From contig JAGZQF010000024.1 in NCBI GenBank assembly GCA_018382295.1, positions 1 through 41,056 of the forward strand: a DNA stretch of 41,056 nucleotides, in the 5' to 3' direction. Positions 33,515 through 41,056 of the stretch are shown here, piece by piece. The translations under genes and the position numbers were made by a program. Source of the DNA: Collinsella sp. (GTDB taxonomy: Bacteria; Actinomycetota; Coriobacteriia; Coriobacteriales; Coriobacteriaceae). The first letter of the stretch is position 1, and every line of letters begins with the position of its first letter. A model generated the notes under the pieces. The model ran no database searches, was not told the origin of the DNA, and saw only the letters and a list, made by a program, of their open reading frames with translations.

Positions 33515-33778
33515 ATGATTTCGTTTGATTACAAGCCTCAGGGCGTGTGTGCTCGCAATATTCACCTTGACCTTTCCGATGACGGCAACAAGGTGGTGGG
33601 CGTTGAGTTTACCGGCGGCTGCGACGGCAATCTCAAGGCTATCTCCAAGCTGGTCGAGGGCGCTCCCGCCGATCGTGTAATCGAGGTTCTCGCCGGTAAT
33701 ACCTGCGGTATGAAAAAGACCTCCTGCGCCGACCAGCTTACGCGCGCTATCGAGGCCGCTCGCGCCGAGATCGCCTAA
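33515..33778 (+). CDS. TSCPD-domain protein
   Basis: An 87-residue protein of the TSCPD type (small stand-alone form). The same domain occurs at the C-terminus of some ribonucleotide reductases. Typical are FTGGCDGNLKAISKLVEG and the cysteine pair in TCGMKKTSCADQL, which may bind metal or take part in redox chemistry; the function of stand-alone members is not known to me. ATG with GAGAGGGG upstream. Its TAA stop shares one base with the ATG of the next gene (TAATG), so translation is coupled. Confidence 0.88.
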   Translation: MISFDYKPQGVCARNIHLDLSDDGNKVVGVEFTGGCDGNLKAISKLVEGAPADRVIEVLAGNTCGMKKTSCADQLTRAIEAARAEIA

Positions 33779-34989
33779 TGGGTATCGCCGATCACATCAA
33801 GAACGGAATATCGCGTCGCGGCTTTGTGCTCGGTGGGGTTGCTGCGGGCGCTGCCACGGTGCTTGCCGGATGCTCGAAAAAAACGGGTACCAGCGATGAT
33901 GCCGCCGGCGAGCCGCAGGTTATCAAGGATGATTCCAAAATCATCTCGATTACGGATGAGTATGAGGCTGTCGACATCGATCTTGAGCCGGCGGCGTCGT
34001 GGACGCTGCCTCTGGGTACGCTGCTGTACTACTGCGACGGCGATTACGCCGCGGCAATGATGGCGCCCGCATCGGCACTGCACGCCAACACACTCGGTGT
34101 GCTCAACCTGGGCGATGGCTCGCTTACCACATTAATCGAGGATCCTATCGAGGGCACGGGATATGCATTCTACGATGTCCGTGCCGGCGACGGCGTATTC
34201 GCGTGGGTTGAGATGAACTTTGCCAATTCATCGTGGAAGCTCTACGCTCAAAATCTGTCGGGCGCTTCGCTCTCTGGCGACGTGGTTGAGCTCGATCGAG
34301 GTGGCAAGGACTACGATCCGCCGCTGTTTACGGCGTTCGGGTCATCAGTCATCTGGTATAAAATGCCCTCGGCAGGTGGCAATAAAACGAGTAGCGATTC
34401 GTTTTGCTATCGTCGCTCGCTTGATGAATCCAAGGCCGAGATAATTTGGAAATCGACGGGTCGCTTTGCATCGGCCCCGCGCGCGAGCGACGGCATTTTG
34501 ACCATCTCGCCGCGTGTCCGCAACGACGAGGGCGTCTACTACGGCATAACGGCAATCGATTTGACCGACGGCAACAACACCAAACGTGCCCAGCTAGTCC
34601 TTCCCTCGTCAGTCTCGCCTTTCGAGGCCGTATATATGGGCGATACCTTCGTGTTTTCTATCGAGGCGGCCTATAGTGGCGTGGGCAGCCTGGGCAACAT
34701 GGGCACGTATATCGGTAATGGGGGAGGACCGTATCTCTTCCTGTCCCGTGAGCCGCTCGCATGTGCGGCTGGCAAGAAGAATAAATACCTTGTTAAGGTA
34801 CAGGCGTCGCATTTCCTGATCGACACCTCTGCCAAGACCTATGGCTCGCTGCTGTCGCCCGACCGCGCTTTGGAGTATGGCGATTATCCAGCTACGGCGG
34901 GAAAATCGGACTCATTCCTTACGTACGCCACGGTGCGCAACAGCCAGGGTATACCAGAGACGGTCACTGCACGCCTATTCTCTCTTTAA
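33778..34989 (+). CDS. Tat-exported lipoprotein of unknown function
   Basis: 403 residues. The N-terminus has a twin-arginine motif SRRGFVLGG (about 12-20), a hydrophobic stretch and the lipobox VLAGC with Cys at about 32, so it should be exported folded and anchored as a lipoprotein. The rest contains repeated short beta-strand patterns (GVFAWVEMNF, GSSVIWYKMP, GDTFVFSIEA), suggesting a beta-propeller, but I recognise no family. It starts within the TSCPD stop codon; the two genes are expressed together. No terminator is obvious; a GC-rich imperfect hairpin (35049-35087) lies beyond it. Confidence 0.82.
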   Translation: MGIADHIKNGISRRGFVLGGVAAGAATVLAGCSKKTGTSDDAAGEPQVIKDDSKIISITDEYEAVDIDLEPAASWTLPLGTLLYYCDGDYAAAMMAPASALHANTLGVLNLGDGSLTTLIEDPIEGTGYAFYDVRAGDGVFAWVEMNFANSSWKLYAQNLSGASLSGDVVELDRGGKDYDPPLFTAFGSSVIWYKMPSAGGNKTSSDSFCYRRSLDESKAEIIWKSTGRFASAPRASDGILTISPRVRNDEGVYYGITAIDLTDGNNTKRAQLVLPSSVSPFEAVYMGDTFVFSIEAAYSGVGSLGNMGTYIGNGGGPYLFLSREPLACAAGKKNKYLVKVQASHFLIDTSAKTYGSLLSPDRALEYGDYPATAGKSDSFLTYATVRNSQGIPETVTARLFSL

Positions 34990-35142
34990 GCTTAGAGGGG
35001 TTAAAAAGGCGCCAACAGGGGAATAAACGCGTTGTAATTGTGAGTACCGCCTGCCGAGCTGCCGCGTCATAGCGGCATCCGGCGGGCTCAGGTGCGTTAA
35101 AATGGGCTTGTTCTTAGCTAATTGAGACAGGGGGGCCGTGTT

Positions 35143-35865
35143 ATGGCTTCAGATGCAAAAAAGATTCTGCTGGTCGAGGATGAGAAGGCAATCCGTGACG
35201 CCGTCGCTGCCTATCTCGAGCGCGAAGGCTACTGGGTTGTGGGCGTCGGCGACGGCCAGTCCGCGATCGAGGAGTTCGAGAAGCATCAGTTCGACCTGGT
35301 CGTGCTCGACCTTATGCTCCCCAAGATTCCCGGCGAGCGCGTTTGCCGCACCATTCGCGATACCTCGGATGTCCCCATCATCATGCTGACGGCTAAGGGC
35401 GAGATCGAGGACCGTATTATCGGTCTTGAGCTCGGCGCCGACGACTATCTGATTAAGCCGTTCTCGCCGCGCGAGCTCGTCGCCCGCGTTCGCGCTCTGT
35501 TCCGCCGTGCCCATCAGGCCGACGAGCCCGCCGTCGAGGTACTCGACTTCGGCGATCTGGTCATCGATATCTCGGGCCACAAGATCTTGGTCGAGGGCAA
35601 GGAAGTCGATCTGACGGCTTCCGAGTTTAAGCTGCTCACCACGCTTGCCCGCCATCCCGGCCGTGTGTATAACCGCATGGAGCTGGTCGAGAAAGTGCTC
35701 GGGTATGACTTTGAGGGCTATGAGCGCACCATCGATAGCCACGTGAAGAATCTTCGCGCCAAGCTGGGCGATGATCCCAAGAAGCCCAAGTGGCTCTACA
35801 CCGTCCATGGTGTCGGCTATCGCTTCGAGGCTCCGGCCAAGACCGATAAGTCGGACGAGAAATAG
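35143..35865 (+). CDS. OmpR-family response regulator
   Basis: 240 residues: a receiver domain with the acidic pair Glu12-Asp13, phospho-accepting Asp56 (VVLDLMLP), Thr83 and Lys105, then a winged-helix DNA-binding domain (about 135-230: ASEFKLLTTLARHPGRVYNR, YERTIDSHVKNLRAKLG, VHGVGYRFE). The ATG at 35143 has AGGGGGG upstream; the frame extends seven codons further but without a better signal. A possible -10 (TAAAAT, 35098-35103) stands 40 bases upstream. It forms a pair with the kinase 11 bases behind it. The regulon cannot be read from the sequence. Confidence 0.95.
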   Translation: MASDAKKILLVEDEKAIRDAVAAYLEREGYWVVGVGDGQSAIEEFEKHQFDLVVLDLMLPKIPGERVCRTIRDTSDVPIIMLTAKGEIEDRIIGLELGADDYLIKPFSPRELVARVRALFRRAHQADEPAVEVLDFGDLVIDISGHKILVEGKEVDLTASEFKLLTTLARHPGRVYNRMELVEKVLGYDFEGYERTIDSHVKNLRAKLGDDPKKPKWLYTVHGVGYRFEAPAKTDKSDEK

Positions 35866-35876
35866 GGAAATCACAT

Positions 35877-37442
35877 ATGACACCTGCGCGCTTTGAAATC
35901 GGACAAAAGCACAAGCAGGAGAGCGAGGCGGGTTCCAAGGCTAGTTGGAACACGCCTCGTTCCGATTCACGGCCAACGATGAGCTATCCCTCGCGCATGG
36001 CACTTGCTTTTGCTCTGACATCGCTCATGACGGTATTGGTGCTGGTGGGCGTTGTCTCTGTTGTGTGGGGCACGGTCTTTTCGGATTACACACGCTCCAA
36101 TATCGTCGAAATCGCAAACTCCGCTGCCGAGAAGTTGGCGACCTCATATGAGGAAAACGGCTCTTGGACCGCGGGAGAACTGCGCACGGTCGCAACGTCG
36201 AGTTTAGTTTCCGACGATCTGGGCATGCAGGTCGTCAATAAAAAGGGTGTGATCGTTTATGACGATTCCTGGCCCTCGGCAAGCGCCACCGCCGATGTAC
36301 GCGAAAACCAGGCTACGACCGACGACACGAGCGGCAAGAGGGCATCGCATAGCCCGGTCTCGTCTGCTCCAACCGACTCCGATAGCGTTGCTAACGTCGA
36401 GATTGTAACGTCTTCCGGCGAGCATGTCGGACAGGTAAAGCTGTGGGCCATCGGCTCCGACGCTCTGCTCACCAAGGCGGACTCTGCGTTTAGGGAGAAG
36501 ACCTTTAACGCCATGGCCCTCGCCGCGGTTGTTGCAATCTGCATTTCGGTCGTTATCGGATCGCTCGTGTCGCGCATGCTCACCAAACCGATTCATCGCA
36601 TCACCAGTACCGCAAAGCAAATCCGTGACGGCGACCTGTCGGCTCGCACGGGGCTGCGCGGCGATGACGAGATCGATCAGCTGGGAGAGACCTTCGACGA
36701 GATGGCCACCTCACTCGAAAAGGATATGAAGCACGAAAAGCGCCTGACCTCTGATGTTGCCCACGAGCTGCGCACGCCGCTCATGGCCATGCTGGCAACG
36801 GTCGAGGCCATGCAAGACGGTGTGTATCCCACCGACGATGAGCATTTGGAGACCGTTGCTTCCGAGACGCGTCGCCTGGCTCGTCTGGTGCAGCAGATGC
36901 TCGACCTATCGCGTATGGAAAACAGCACGGCTCCGCTCAATCTAGAACCGGTGGACATGGTTCCGTTCGTGCGATCGATTGTGAACGGCCAGGAGCGTCT
37001 GTTTGCCGACCGTGACCTTCGTCTTCGCTTTGCAGATGAAACCCAAGGGCACGACGATGTCGTCGAGGCCGATCCCGACATGATCACGCAATGTGTTATC
37101 AACCTCATGAGCAACGCCATGCGCTACACCCCCGAGGGCGGTTGGGTCGTGGTGTCGGTGCTCAGTGACCGCAGGCACGTCAGCATTGCCGTTTCTGATA
37201 CCGGCATCGGTATTGCCAAGGACGATCTGTCGCGCATTTTCGGGCGGTTTTGGCGCGCCGATGCCAGCCGCGCCCGCGAAGCTGGCGGCCTGGGCGTCGG
37301 CCTCGCCGTGACCAAGCAGATCGTCGAGCGTCACCATGGCTACATATCCGTGGAGTCGGAGCTTGGAAAGGGTACGACTTTTACAATTCATCTGCCCCGC
37401 GAGCACACGGCGGACGCGGCATCTACTACAATGGAGCACTAG
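35877..37442 (+). CDS. Sensor histidine kinase
   Basis: 521 residues, partner of the preceding response regulator. Two membrane helices (about 41-66 and 211-232) enclose an extracellular sensor part of about 145 residues, with a Ser/Thr-rich insert near 130-170. Then come a HAMP domain (about 232-285), the phospho-accepting histidine in SDVAHELRTP (His296), and an ATPase domain with N-box NLMSNAMRYT (about 409-418), DTGIGIA and GGLGVGLAV. The signal sensed is unknown. The first 35 residues are polar and may be shorter if translation begins at a later ATG (35979). Confidence 0.94.
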   Translation: MTPARFEIGQKHKQESEAGSKASWNTPRSDSRPTMSYPSRMALAFALTSLMTVLVLVGVVSVVWGTVFSDYTRSNIVEIANSAAEKLATSYEENGSWTAGELRTVATSSLVSDDLGMQVVNKKGVIVYDDSWPSASATADVRENQATTDDTSGKRASHSPVSSAPTDSDSVANVEIVTSSGEHVGQVKLWAIGSDALLTKADSAFREKTFNAMALAAVVAICISVVIGSLVSRMLTKPIHRITSTAKQIRDGDLSARTGLRGDDEIDQLGETFDEMATSLEKDMKHEKRLTSDVAHELRTPLMAMLATVEAMQDGVYPTDDEHLETVASETRRLARLVQQMLDLSRMENSTAPLNLEPVDMVPFVRSIVNGQERLFADRDLRLRFADETQGHDDVVEADPDMITQCVINLMSNAMRYTPEGGWVVVSVLSDRRHVSIAVSDTGIGIAKDDLSRIFGRFWRADASRAREAGGLGVGLAVTKQIVERHHGYISVESELGKGTTFTIHLPREHTADAASTTMEH

Positions 37443-37500
37443 CTTTTCGCTATTCGGTGAAGGAGGGGCCGCGTCCCTGCCGCTCCGAGTTTGCGAAAAC

Positions 37501-37525
37501 ATGCGGGAAAGAACCCGCATTTCTG
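37501..37525 (+). terminator. Weak hairpin after the two-component genes
   Basis: ATGCGGG pairs with CCCGCAT (7 bp, 6-nt loop), followed by TTTCT. It may be a modest terminator between the kinase gene and purC. Confidence 0.45.
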
Positions 37526-37551
37526 TCGTATTTAGGTAAGGAGTGACTCAC

Positions 37552-38439
37552 GTGACAACGATGGAGCGTCGTCCGGATTCCCGTGGCAAGGTTCGTGATA
37601 TTTACGATGCCGGTGAAAACCTGCTGATGGTCGCCACCGACCGCATTTCTGCGTTCGACTTCATTCTTCCCGACGAGATTCCGTTTAAGGGAGAGGTGCT
37701 CAATCGCATCTCGGCATTCTGGTTCGATAAGTTTGCCGACATCGTTCCCAACCATCTCGTTTCCATCGACCCGGCGGATTTCCCCGAGGAGTTTGCTGAG
37801 TATCGTGACTACCTCGCTGGCCGCGCCATGCTGGTTAAGAAGGCCCAGACGATTCCTATCGAGTGCATCGTCCGCGGCTATCTGACCGGTTCGGGCAAGA
37901 AGACCTACGACGAGAACGGCACCGTCTGCGGCATCCAGCTGCCTGAGGGCCTGACCGAGGCTTCCAAGCTTCCCGAGCCGTTGTTCACGCCGTCCACGAA
38001 GGCCGAGATCGGTGACCACGACGAGAACATCTCGTTCGAGCGTTGCTGCGAGATCGTGGGCGAGGACATCGCCACGCAGATTCGTGACCTTTCCCTCAAG
38101 ATCTACAAGGCCGCTGCCGAGTACGCCGCGACCCGTGGCATCATCATTGCCGACACCAAGTTCGAGTTTGGTGTCATCGATGGCAAGGTCACGCTGATCG
38201 ACGAGTGCCTCACGCCCGACTCCAGCCGTTTCTGGCCTGCTGCCAGCTACGAGGAGGGCAAGATCCAGCCTAGCTACGACAAGCAATTCGTCCGCAATTG
38301 GCTCAAGGCCAACTGGGATATGACGGGGGAGACCCCGCACCTGCCCGCCGAGGTCATCGATGGCACGTCCGAGCGCTATCGCGAGGCCTTCCAGATCATC
38401 ACGGGCTCCCAGTTCACAAGCATGAAGGAGAACGCATAA
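37552..38439 (+). CDS. purC: SAICAR synthetase (phosphoribosylaminoimidazole-succinocarboxamide synthase)
   Basis: Joins CAIR and aspartate with ATP in purine synthesis; its product is a substrate of PurB. 295 residues, beginning with RRPDSRGKVRDIYDAG, and with the conserved ATDRISAFDFILPDEIPFKG, ECIVRGYLTGSG and DEcLTPDSSRFWP regions. GTG at 37552 is preceded by AAGGAG at eight bases; a GTG three codons earlier overlaps that site, and an ATG three codons later is also possible. The next gene follows without a gap. Confidence 0.95.
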   Translation: MTTMERRPDSRGKVRDIYDAGENLLMVATDRISAFDFILPDEIPFKGEVLNRISAFWFDKFADIVPNHLVSIDPADFPEEFAEYRDYLAGRAMLVKKAQTIPIECIVRGYLTGSGKKTYDENGTVCGIQLPEGLTEASKLPEPLFTPSTKAEIGDHDENISFERCCEIVGEDIATQIRDLSLKIYKAAAEYAATRGIIIADTKFEFGVIDGKVTLIDECLTPDSSRFWPAASYEEGKIQPSYDKQFVRNWLKANWDMTGETPHLPAEVIDGTSERYREAFQIITGSQFTSMKENA

Positions 38440-39015
38440 GTGAGTACCCGTAGCGCCACGAACAAGCGCGCGCAATCCCACGAAGTTACCGGGGTTGCGC
38501 GCAAGTCTGCCGCATCTGCTAAGCCCGCCCGCCAAGCAGCGAGCTCCGTTCGCGTCGTGCCGGCTTCGTCTAAGGCACGCCGCAAAGAGCTCGAGAAGGG
38601 CGAGAACCTCGAGGGCCTCTCTAAAGAGGAGAAGCGCGCCCGCAAGGCTAAGCAGCGCGCCAAGGAGGACCGCATCTATACGGTGTCGAATATCCTCCTC
38701 AAGCAGGACGAGGACTACACCAAGCGCCGTCGCATCTGGTGGATTGTGCTCGCCATTGGCATGGTGCTCGTCGTGGCAATTTGGGCCTCGCTGTACTTCG
38801 CTCCCGCTGGCATGGTGTCCAGCCCTGTCCAGATGGTCGGCATCGTTTTGTCCTATGTCATCATCCTAGGTGACTTTATCTACGACTTCGCTCGTATTCG
38901 TCCCTTGCGCAACATGTACCGCGCGCAGGCCGAGGGCATGTCCGAGAACAAGCTCAACGCTCTTATCGAGCGCGCAGCTGCCGAGGAGGACAAGAAGGAC
39001 TCCAAGAAGAAGTAG
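38440..39015 (+). CDS. Membrane protein of unknown function with long basic N-terminus
   Basis: 191 residues. The first 75 are Lys/Arg/Ala/Ser-rich and probably disordered. Two hydrophobic helices follow (about 103-125 and 130-150), then a charged helical tail ending in many Lys. I do not recognise the family. The GTG start comes directly after the purC stop, with its ribosome site (AAGGAGA) inside the end of purC, so the gene is coupled to purC. A strong terminator follows. Confidence 0.8.
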   Translation: MSTRSATNKRAQSHEVTGVARKSAASAKPARQAASSVRVVPASSKARRKELEKGENLEGLSKEEKRARKAKQRAKEDRIYTVSNILLKQDEDYTKRRRIWWIVLAIGMVLVVAIWASLYFAPAGMVSSPVQMVGIVLSYVIILGDFIYDFARIRPLRNMYRAQAEGMSENKLNALIERAAAEEDKKDSKKK

Positions 39016-39045
39016 CGTTTGCATACATACTTATCGCTAAGATAT

Positions 39046-39076
39046 AAGGCGCGTCGTTTTTGCGGCGCGCCTTTTT
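39046..39076 (+). terminator. Terminator after the purC unit
   Basis: AAGGCGCG (39046-39053) pairs with CGCGCCTT (39066-39073), followed by five T in CTTTTTAC. Confidence 0.85.
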
Positions 39077-39104
39077 ACTGTTCTATAGATAGATGGAGTG
39101 GCAC

Positions 39105-40385
39105 ATGATTCGAGCTGCCCTGACGGTCGAAGAGGCCCTGGAGGGTATGAAGTCCCTGGAGCCCAAGATTAAAAACTATGCGCGCCTGGTTGTCCGCAAG
39201 GGCGTAAACGTTAAGCCCGGCCAGGAAGTCGTCGTTCAGTCTCCGGTTGAGTGCGTGCCGTTTGCGCGCGTGGTGGTCGCGGAGGCCTATGCTGCCGGCG
39301 CCGGCCACGTGACGGTCATCTGGGCCGATGATGCCGTGACGAGGCTCACGTACGAGCATGTCGAGAAAAGCTATTTTGAGCAGACGCCCGAGTGGAAGCG
39401 CCTGCAGCTGGATTCCCTGGCCCAGGACGGTGCCTGCTTTATCTTTATCGAGGGTGCGGACCCCGCCGCCCTTAAGGGCATCGATCCCGCTAAGCCCGCT
39501 GCAGCTTCTAAGGCAAAGAACACGCAGTGCAAAGTTTTCCGCCGTGGACTGGATTACAACATCAATCCGTGGTGCATCGCCGGCGCTCCGGTCGTGGCTT
39601 GGGCGCGCGAGGTGTTCCCGGGAGACGCCGATGAGGTTGCAATCTATAAGCTGTGGAATGCGATTCTGCACACCGCTCGCGCCGATGGCCAGGACCCAGA
39701 GAGCGACTGGGAGCTCCATGACGCCGCATTCGAAAAGAACCTGCGTTTCCTGAACGGCAATCGTTTCGACTGCCTGCATTACACCGCGGCAAATGGAACC
39801 GATCTGACGATTGGCATGACGAAGGGTCACGAGTGGGCCGGCGGCAAGGGCAAGACGCCCGATGGGCACCCCTTCTTCCCCAACATTCCCACCGAGGAAG
39901 TCTTCACTTCGCCCGATCGCATGCGCGCCGACGGTATCGTGTACTCGGCCATGCCGCTCATCCACCACGGCAATAAAGTCGACGATTTTTGGATTAAGTT
40001 CGAGGGCGGCCGCGTGGTGGACTACGACGCCCGCGTGGGCAAGGCAACGCTTGCGAGCATCATTGACACCGATGAAGGTGCCGCTCATCTGGGCGAGGTC
40101 GCGCTCATTTCCAAGAACACTCCGATCCGCGAAAGCGGCGTTCTGTTCTATGACACGCTCTATGACGAGAACGCTAGCTGCCATCTCGCGCTAGGTGTCG
40201 GTTTCCCCGAATGCATCGAGGGTGGGTATGACATGTCCAAGGAGGAGCTCCTGGAGCATGGCGTTAACGTCTCGAGCACGCACGTCGATTTTATGATCGG
40301 CACGGACGACATCGATATTACGGGCATTACGTCTGATGGACGTGAAGTTGTGATTTTCCAGAACGGCCAATGGAGTTGGGAATAG
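39105..40385 (+). CDS. Aminopeptidase of family M29
   Basis: A 426-residue metallo-aminopeptidase of the thermophilic-aminopeptidase (AmpS/PepS) type, which removes N-terminal residues from peptides in the cytoplasm. The metal-ligand regions are visible: PTEEVFTSPDR, AAHLGEVALI, DENASCHLALG and HVDFMIGTDDIDITG. Length is normal for the family (about 400-420). I prefer the ATG at 39105 because GGAG lies seven bases upstream; the ATG at 39093 has no ribosome site. It stands alone between a terminator and tRNA-Lys, whose promoter lies in its last codons. Confidence 0.92.
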   Translation: MIRAALTVEEALEGMKSLEPKIKNYARLVVRKGVNVKPGQEVVVQSPVECVPFARVVVAEAYAAGAGHVTVIWADDAVTRLTYEHVEKSYFEQTPEWKRLQLDSLAQDGACFIFIEGADPAALKGIDPAKPAAASKAKNTQCKVFRRGLDYNINPWCIAGAPVVAWAREVFPGDADEVAIYKLWNAILHTARADGQDPESDWELHDAAFEKNLRFLNGNRFDCLHYTAANGTDLTIGMTKGHEWAGGKGKTPDGHPFFPNIPTEEVFTSPDRMRADGIVYSAMPLIHHGNKVDDFWIKFEGGRVVDYDARVGKATLASIIDTDEGAAHLGEVALISKNTPIRESGVLFYDTLYDENASCHLALGVGFPECIEGGYDMSKEELLEHGVNVSSTHVDFMIGTDDIDITGITSDGREVVIFQNGQWSWE

Positions 40386-40404
40386 TCCCAGACCGTGGTA
40401 CAAT
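40376..40404 (+). promoter_or_regulatory. tRNA-Lys promoter
   Basis: TTGGGA (40376-40381) and TACAAT (40399-40404), 17 bases apart. The -35 lies in the final codons of the aminopeptidase gene. Confidence 0.72.
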
Positions 40405-40413
40405 GCCACCCGC

Positions 40414-40486
40414 GGGCCGTTAGCTCAGCTGGCAGAGCAGGGGACTTTTAATCCCAAGGTCCAGGGTTCGAACCCCTGACGGCCCA
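40414..40486 (+). tRNA. tRNA-Lys (anticodon TTT)
   Basis: Acceptor stem GGGCCGT pairs with ACGGCCC, the anticodon loop CTTTTAA carries TTT, and the T-arm is CAGGG-TTCGAAC-CCCTG. After the discriminator A the genome reads CCCA, so CCA is not encoded exactly and must be added, unlike in the other tRNAs of this window. Confidence 0.95.
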
Positions 40487-40533
40487 CCCAAAGATTGTTG
40501 AGACGGTCAACTTCGGTTGGCCGTCTTTTTTGT
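40470..40533 (+). repeat. 64-base direct repeat, copy 1 (tRNA-Lys 3' end plus terminator)
   Basis: Covers the last 17 bases of tRNA-Lys and its terminator (stem GACGG-CAAC / GTTGGCCGTC region 40502-40525, then six T). The same 64 bases stand at 40649-40712. Confidence 0.9.
40501..40531 (+). terminator. tRNA-Lys terminator
   Basis: AGACGGTCAAC pairs with GTTGGCCGTCT (one G-T pair) around a CTTCG-type loop and is followed by six T. Confidence 0.9.
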
Positions 40534-40543
40534 CGCCCTTTCA

Positions 40544-40648
40544 TGGGTTCGAACCCGTCGGGGCGCGGAGCTGAGTAAACGCGTGAGCGTTTGCCAGCGC
40601 AGCGCGCAAGGCGCGAAAGCGCCGCAGCGGCCGCCTGCGAAGCAGGCT
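40544..40648 (+). repeat. tRNA-associated hairpin element at tRNA-Lys
   Basis: Begins with a T-arm-like palindrome GGGTTCGAACCC (40545-40556) and continues with three perfect hairpins: AAACGC-GTGA-GCGTTT (40577-40592), GGCGC-GAAA-GCGCC (40610-40623) and GCCTGC-GAA-GCAGGC (40633-40647). It then joins the second copy of the tRNA-Lys 3' end. The order of parts is the same as after tRNA-Gly, although the stem sequences differ. Confidence 0.8.
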
Positions 40649-40712
40649 GAACCCCTGACGGCCCACCCAAAGATTGTTGAGACGGTCAACTTCGGTTGGC
40701 CGTCTTTTTTGT
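40649..40712 (+). repeat. 64-base direct repeat, copy 2 (duplicated tRNA-Lys 3' end and terminator)
   Basis: Identical to 40470-40533, displaced by 179 bases. It contains the 3' side of the tRNA T-arm, the acceptor strand and a second complete terminator. Beyond it a further T-arm-like sequence (ACGGGTTCGAACCCG, 40722-40736) appears, as at the start of the hairpin element. Confidence 0.92.
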
Positions 40713-40736
40713 TGCCGGTGCACGGGTTCGAACCCG

Positions 40737-41056
40737 AACTTCTCTATATATAAGAACGCTTGGCGAACAAAACCTGCCTTTTACCGACGGGAAACAAATA
40801 GCTGATGCTTTTGGAGTAAAGTGGCGCTCCAGAGATGACCGATGCCTTAACACCTATAAACCAGCTGGTCATCGCCAATATCAGAAGCCAATGCTTCAGT
40901 TATAACCTCAGGGACGCGACTGAGGGACATATTCGTTTGTGAACAAAATATGGAGTGCCAGATTCCCGCCCACGGGGCCCCTCCGGTCTGGCAATATATC
41001 TCCTTGCCGCGCGGCCCGGTCGGACCGGATGAGCCGCAAAGCGTGCACCTTGAGAA
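40737..41056. other. Non-coding tail without recognisable genes
   Basis: About 320 bases in which I can support no gene. The first 180 bases are AT-richer than the surroundings. Later there are a hairpin-capable segment (GCCAGA 40957-40962 with TCTGGC 40987-40992, GC-rich interior) and a GC-rich end. No integrase or known RNA family is recognised. Confidence 0.5.

Noticed and set aside
40517..40905. Small open frames over the tRNA-Lys repeats and tail
   Set aside because: Same reason: they read through repeats and hairpins with no ribosome-binding site.
40936..40947. Palindrome TTTGTGAACAAA, considered as a Rex-type operator
   Set aside because: The half-sites and spacing do not match the Rex consensus and there is no gene to regulate in view.
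1..41056. CRISPR array, insertion sequence or prophage genes
   Set aside because: No regularly spaced repeats, transposase, integrase or phage structural gene was seen.

Overview
The window carries the replication-origin region of a high-GC, Gram-positive-type bacterium. The gene set and order (rpmH-rnpA-yidD-yidC-jag-rsmG-parA-parB on one side, dnaA-dnaN-recF-DUF721-gyrB-gyrA on the other), together with a PafB/PafC-like WYL pair and an LPxTG surface protein, point to an actinobacterium. The style of the proteins suggests Coriobacteriia, most likely Collinsella or a close relative. That taxonomic call is recognition from memory, not a computed match.

Left arm (1-11728, all on the minus strand): a tRNA cluster (Ile, Ala, Ile), then, read in the direction of transcription, a HATPase/winged-helix gene of unknown function, dnaA, dnaN, recF, a DciA-like DUF721 gene, gyrB and gyrA. 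Two non-coding stretches hold origin-like signals. One lies between dnaN and dnaA (AT-rich tract plus DnaA-box-like 9-mers), the other between the HATPase gene and rpmH (a cluster of the same 9-mers). Transcription diverges from the second stretch.

Right arm (12074-17113, plus strand): rpmH-rnpA-yidD-yidC-jag form one transcription unit with a strong promoter and terminator. It is followed by an AT-richer block of rsmG, three perfect parS sites, parA, parB and a small membrane protein. Then come rlmN (minus) divergent from ddl, and a DinG-type helicase with an N-terminal exonuclease domain that converges on a WYL regulator pair (PafC/PafB-like).

Accessory part (24430-31373): a very large membrane protein in which an M28-peptidase fold is split by about 680 low-complexity residues, a small membrane protein behind it, and on the opposite strand a 1143-residue cell-wall-anchored adhesin with an N-terminal thioester domain and about six prealbumin-like repeats.

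Right end (31671-41056): tRNA-Gly, purB, a TSCPD protein coupled to a Tat-exported lipoprotein, a two-component system, purC, a small membrane protein, an M29 aminopeptidase and tRNA-Lys. Both tRNA genes are followed by the same unusual arrangement: terminator, a T-arm-like sequence, three short GAA/GAAA/GTGA-loop hairpins in the same order, and a second copy of the tRNA 3' end. This is the most unusual structure in the window and is not explained by any ordinary gene.
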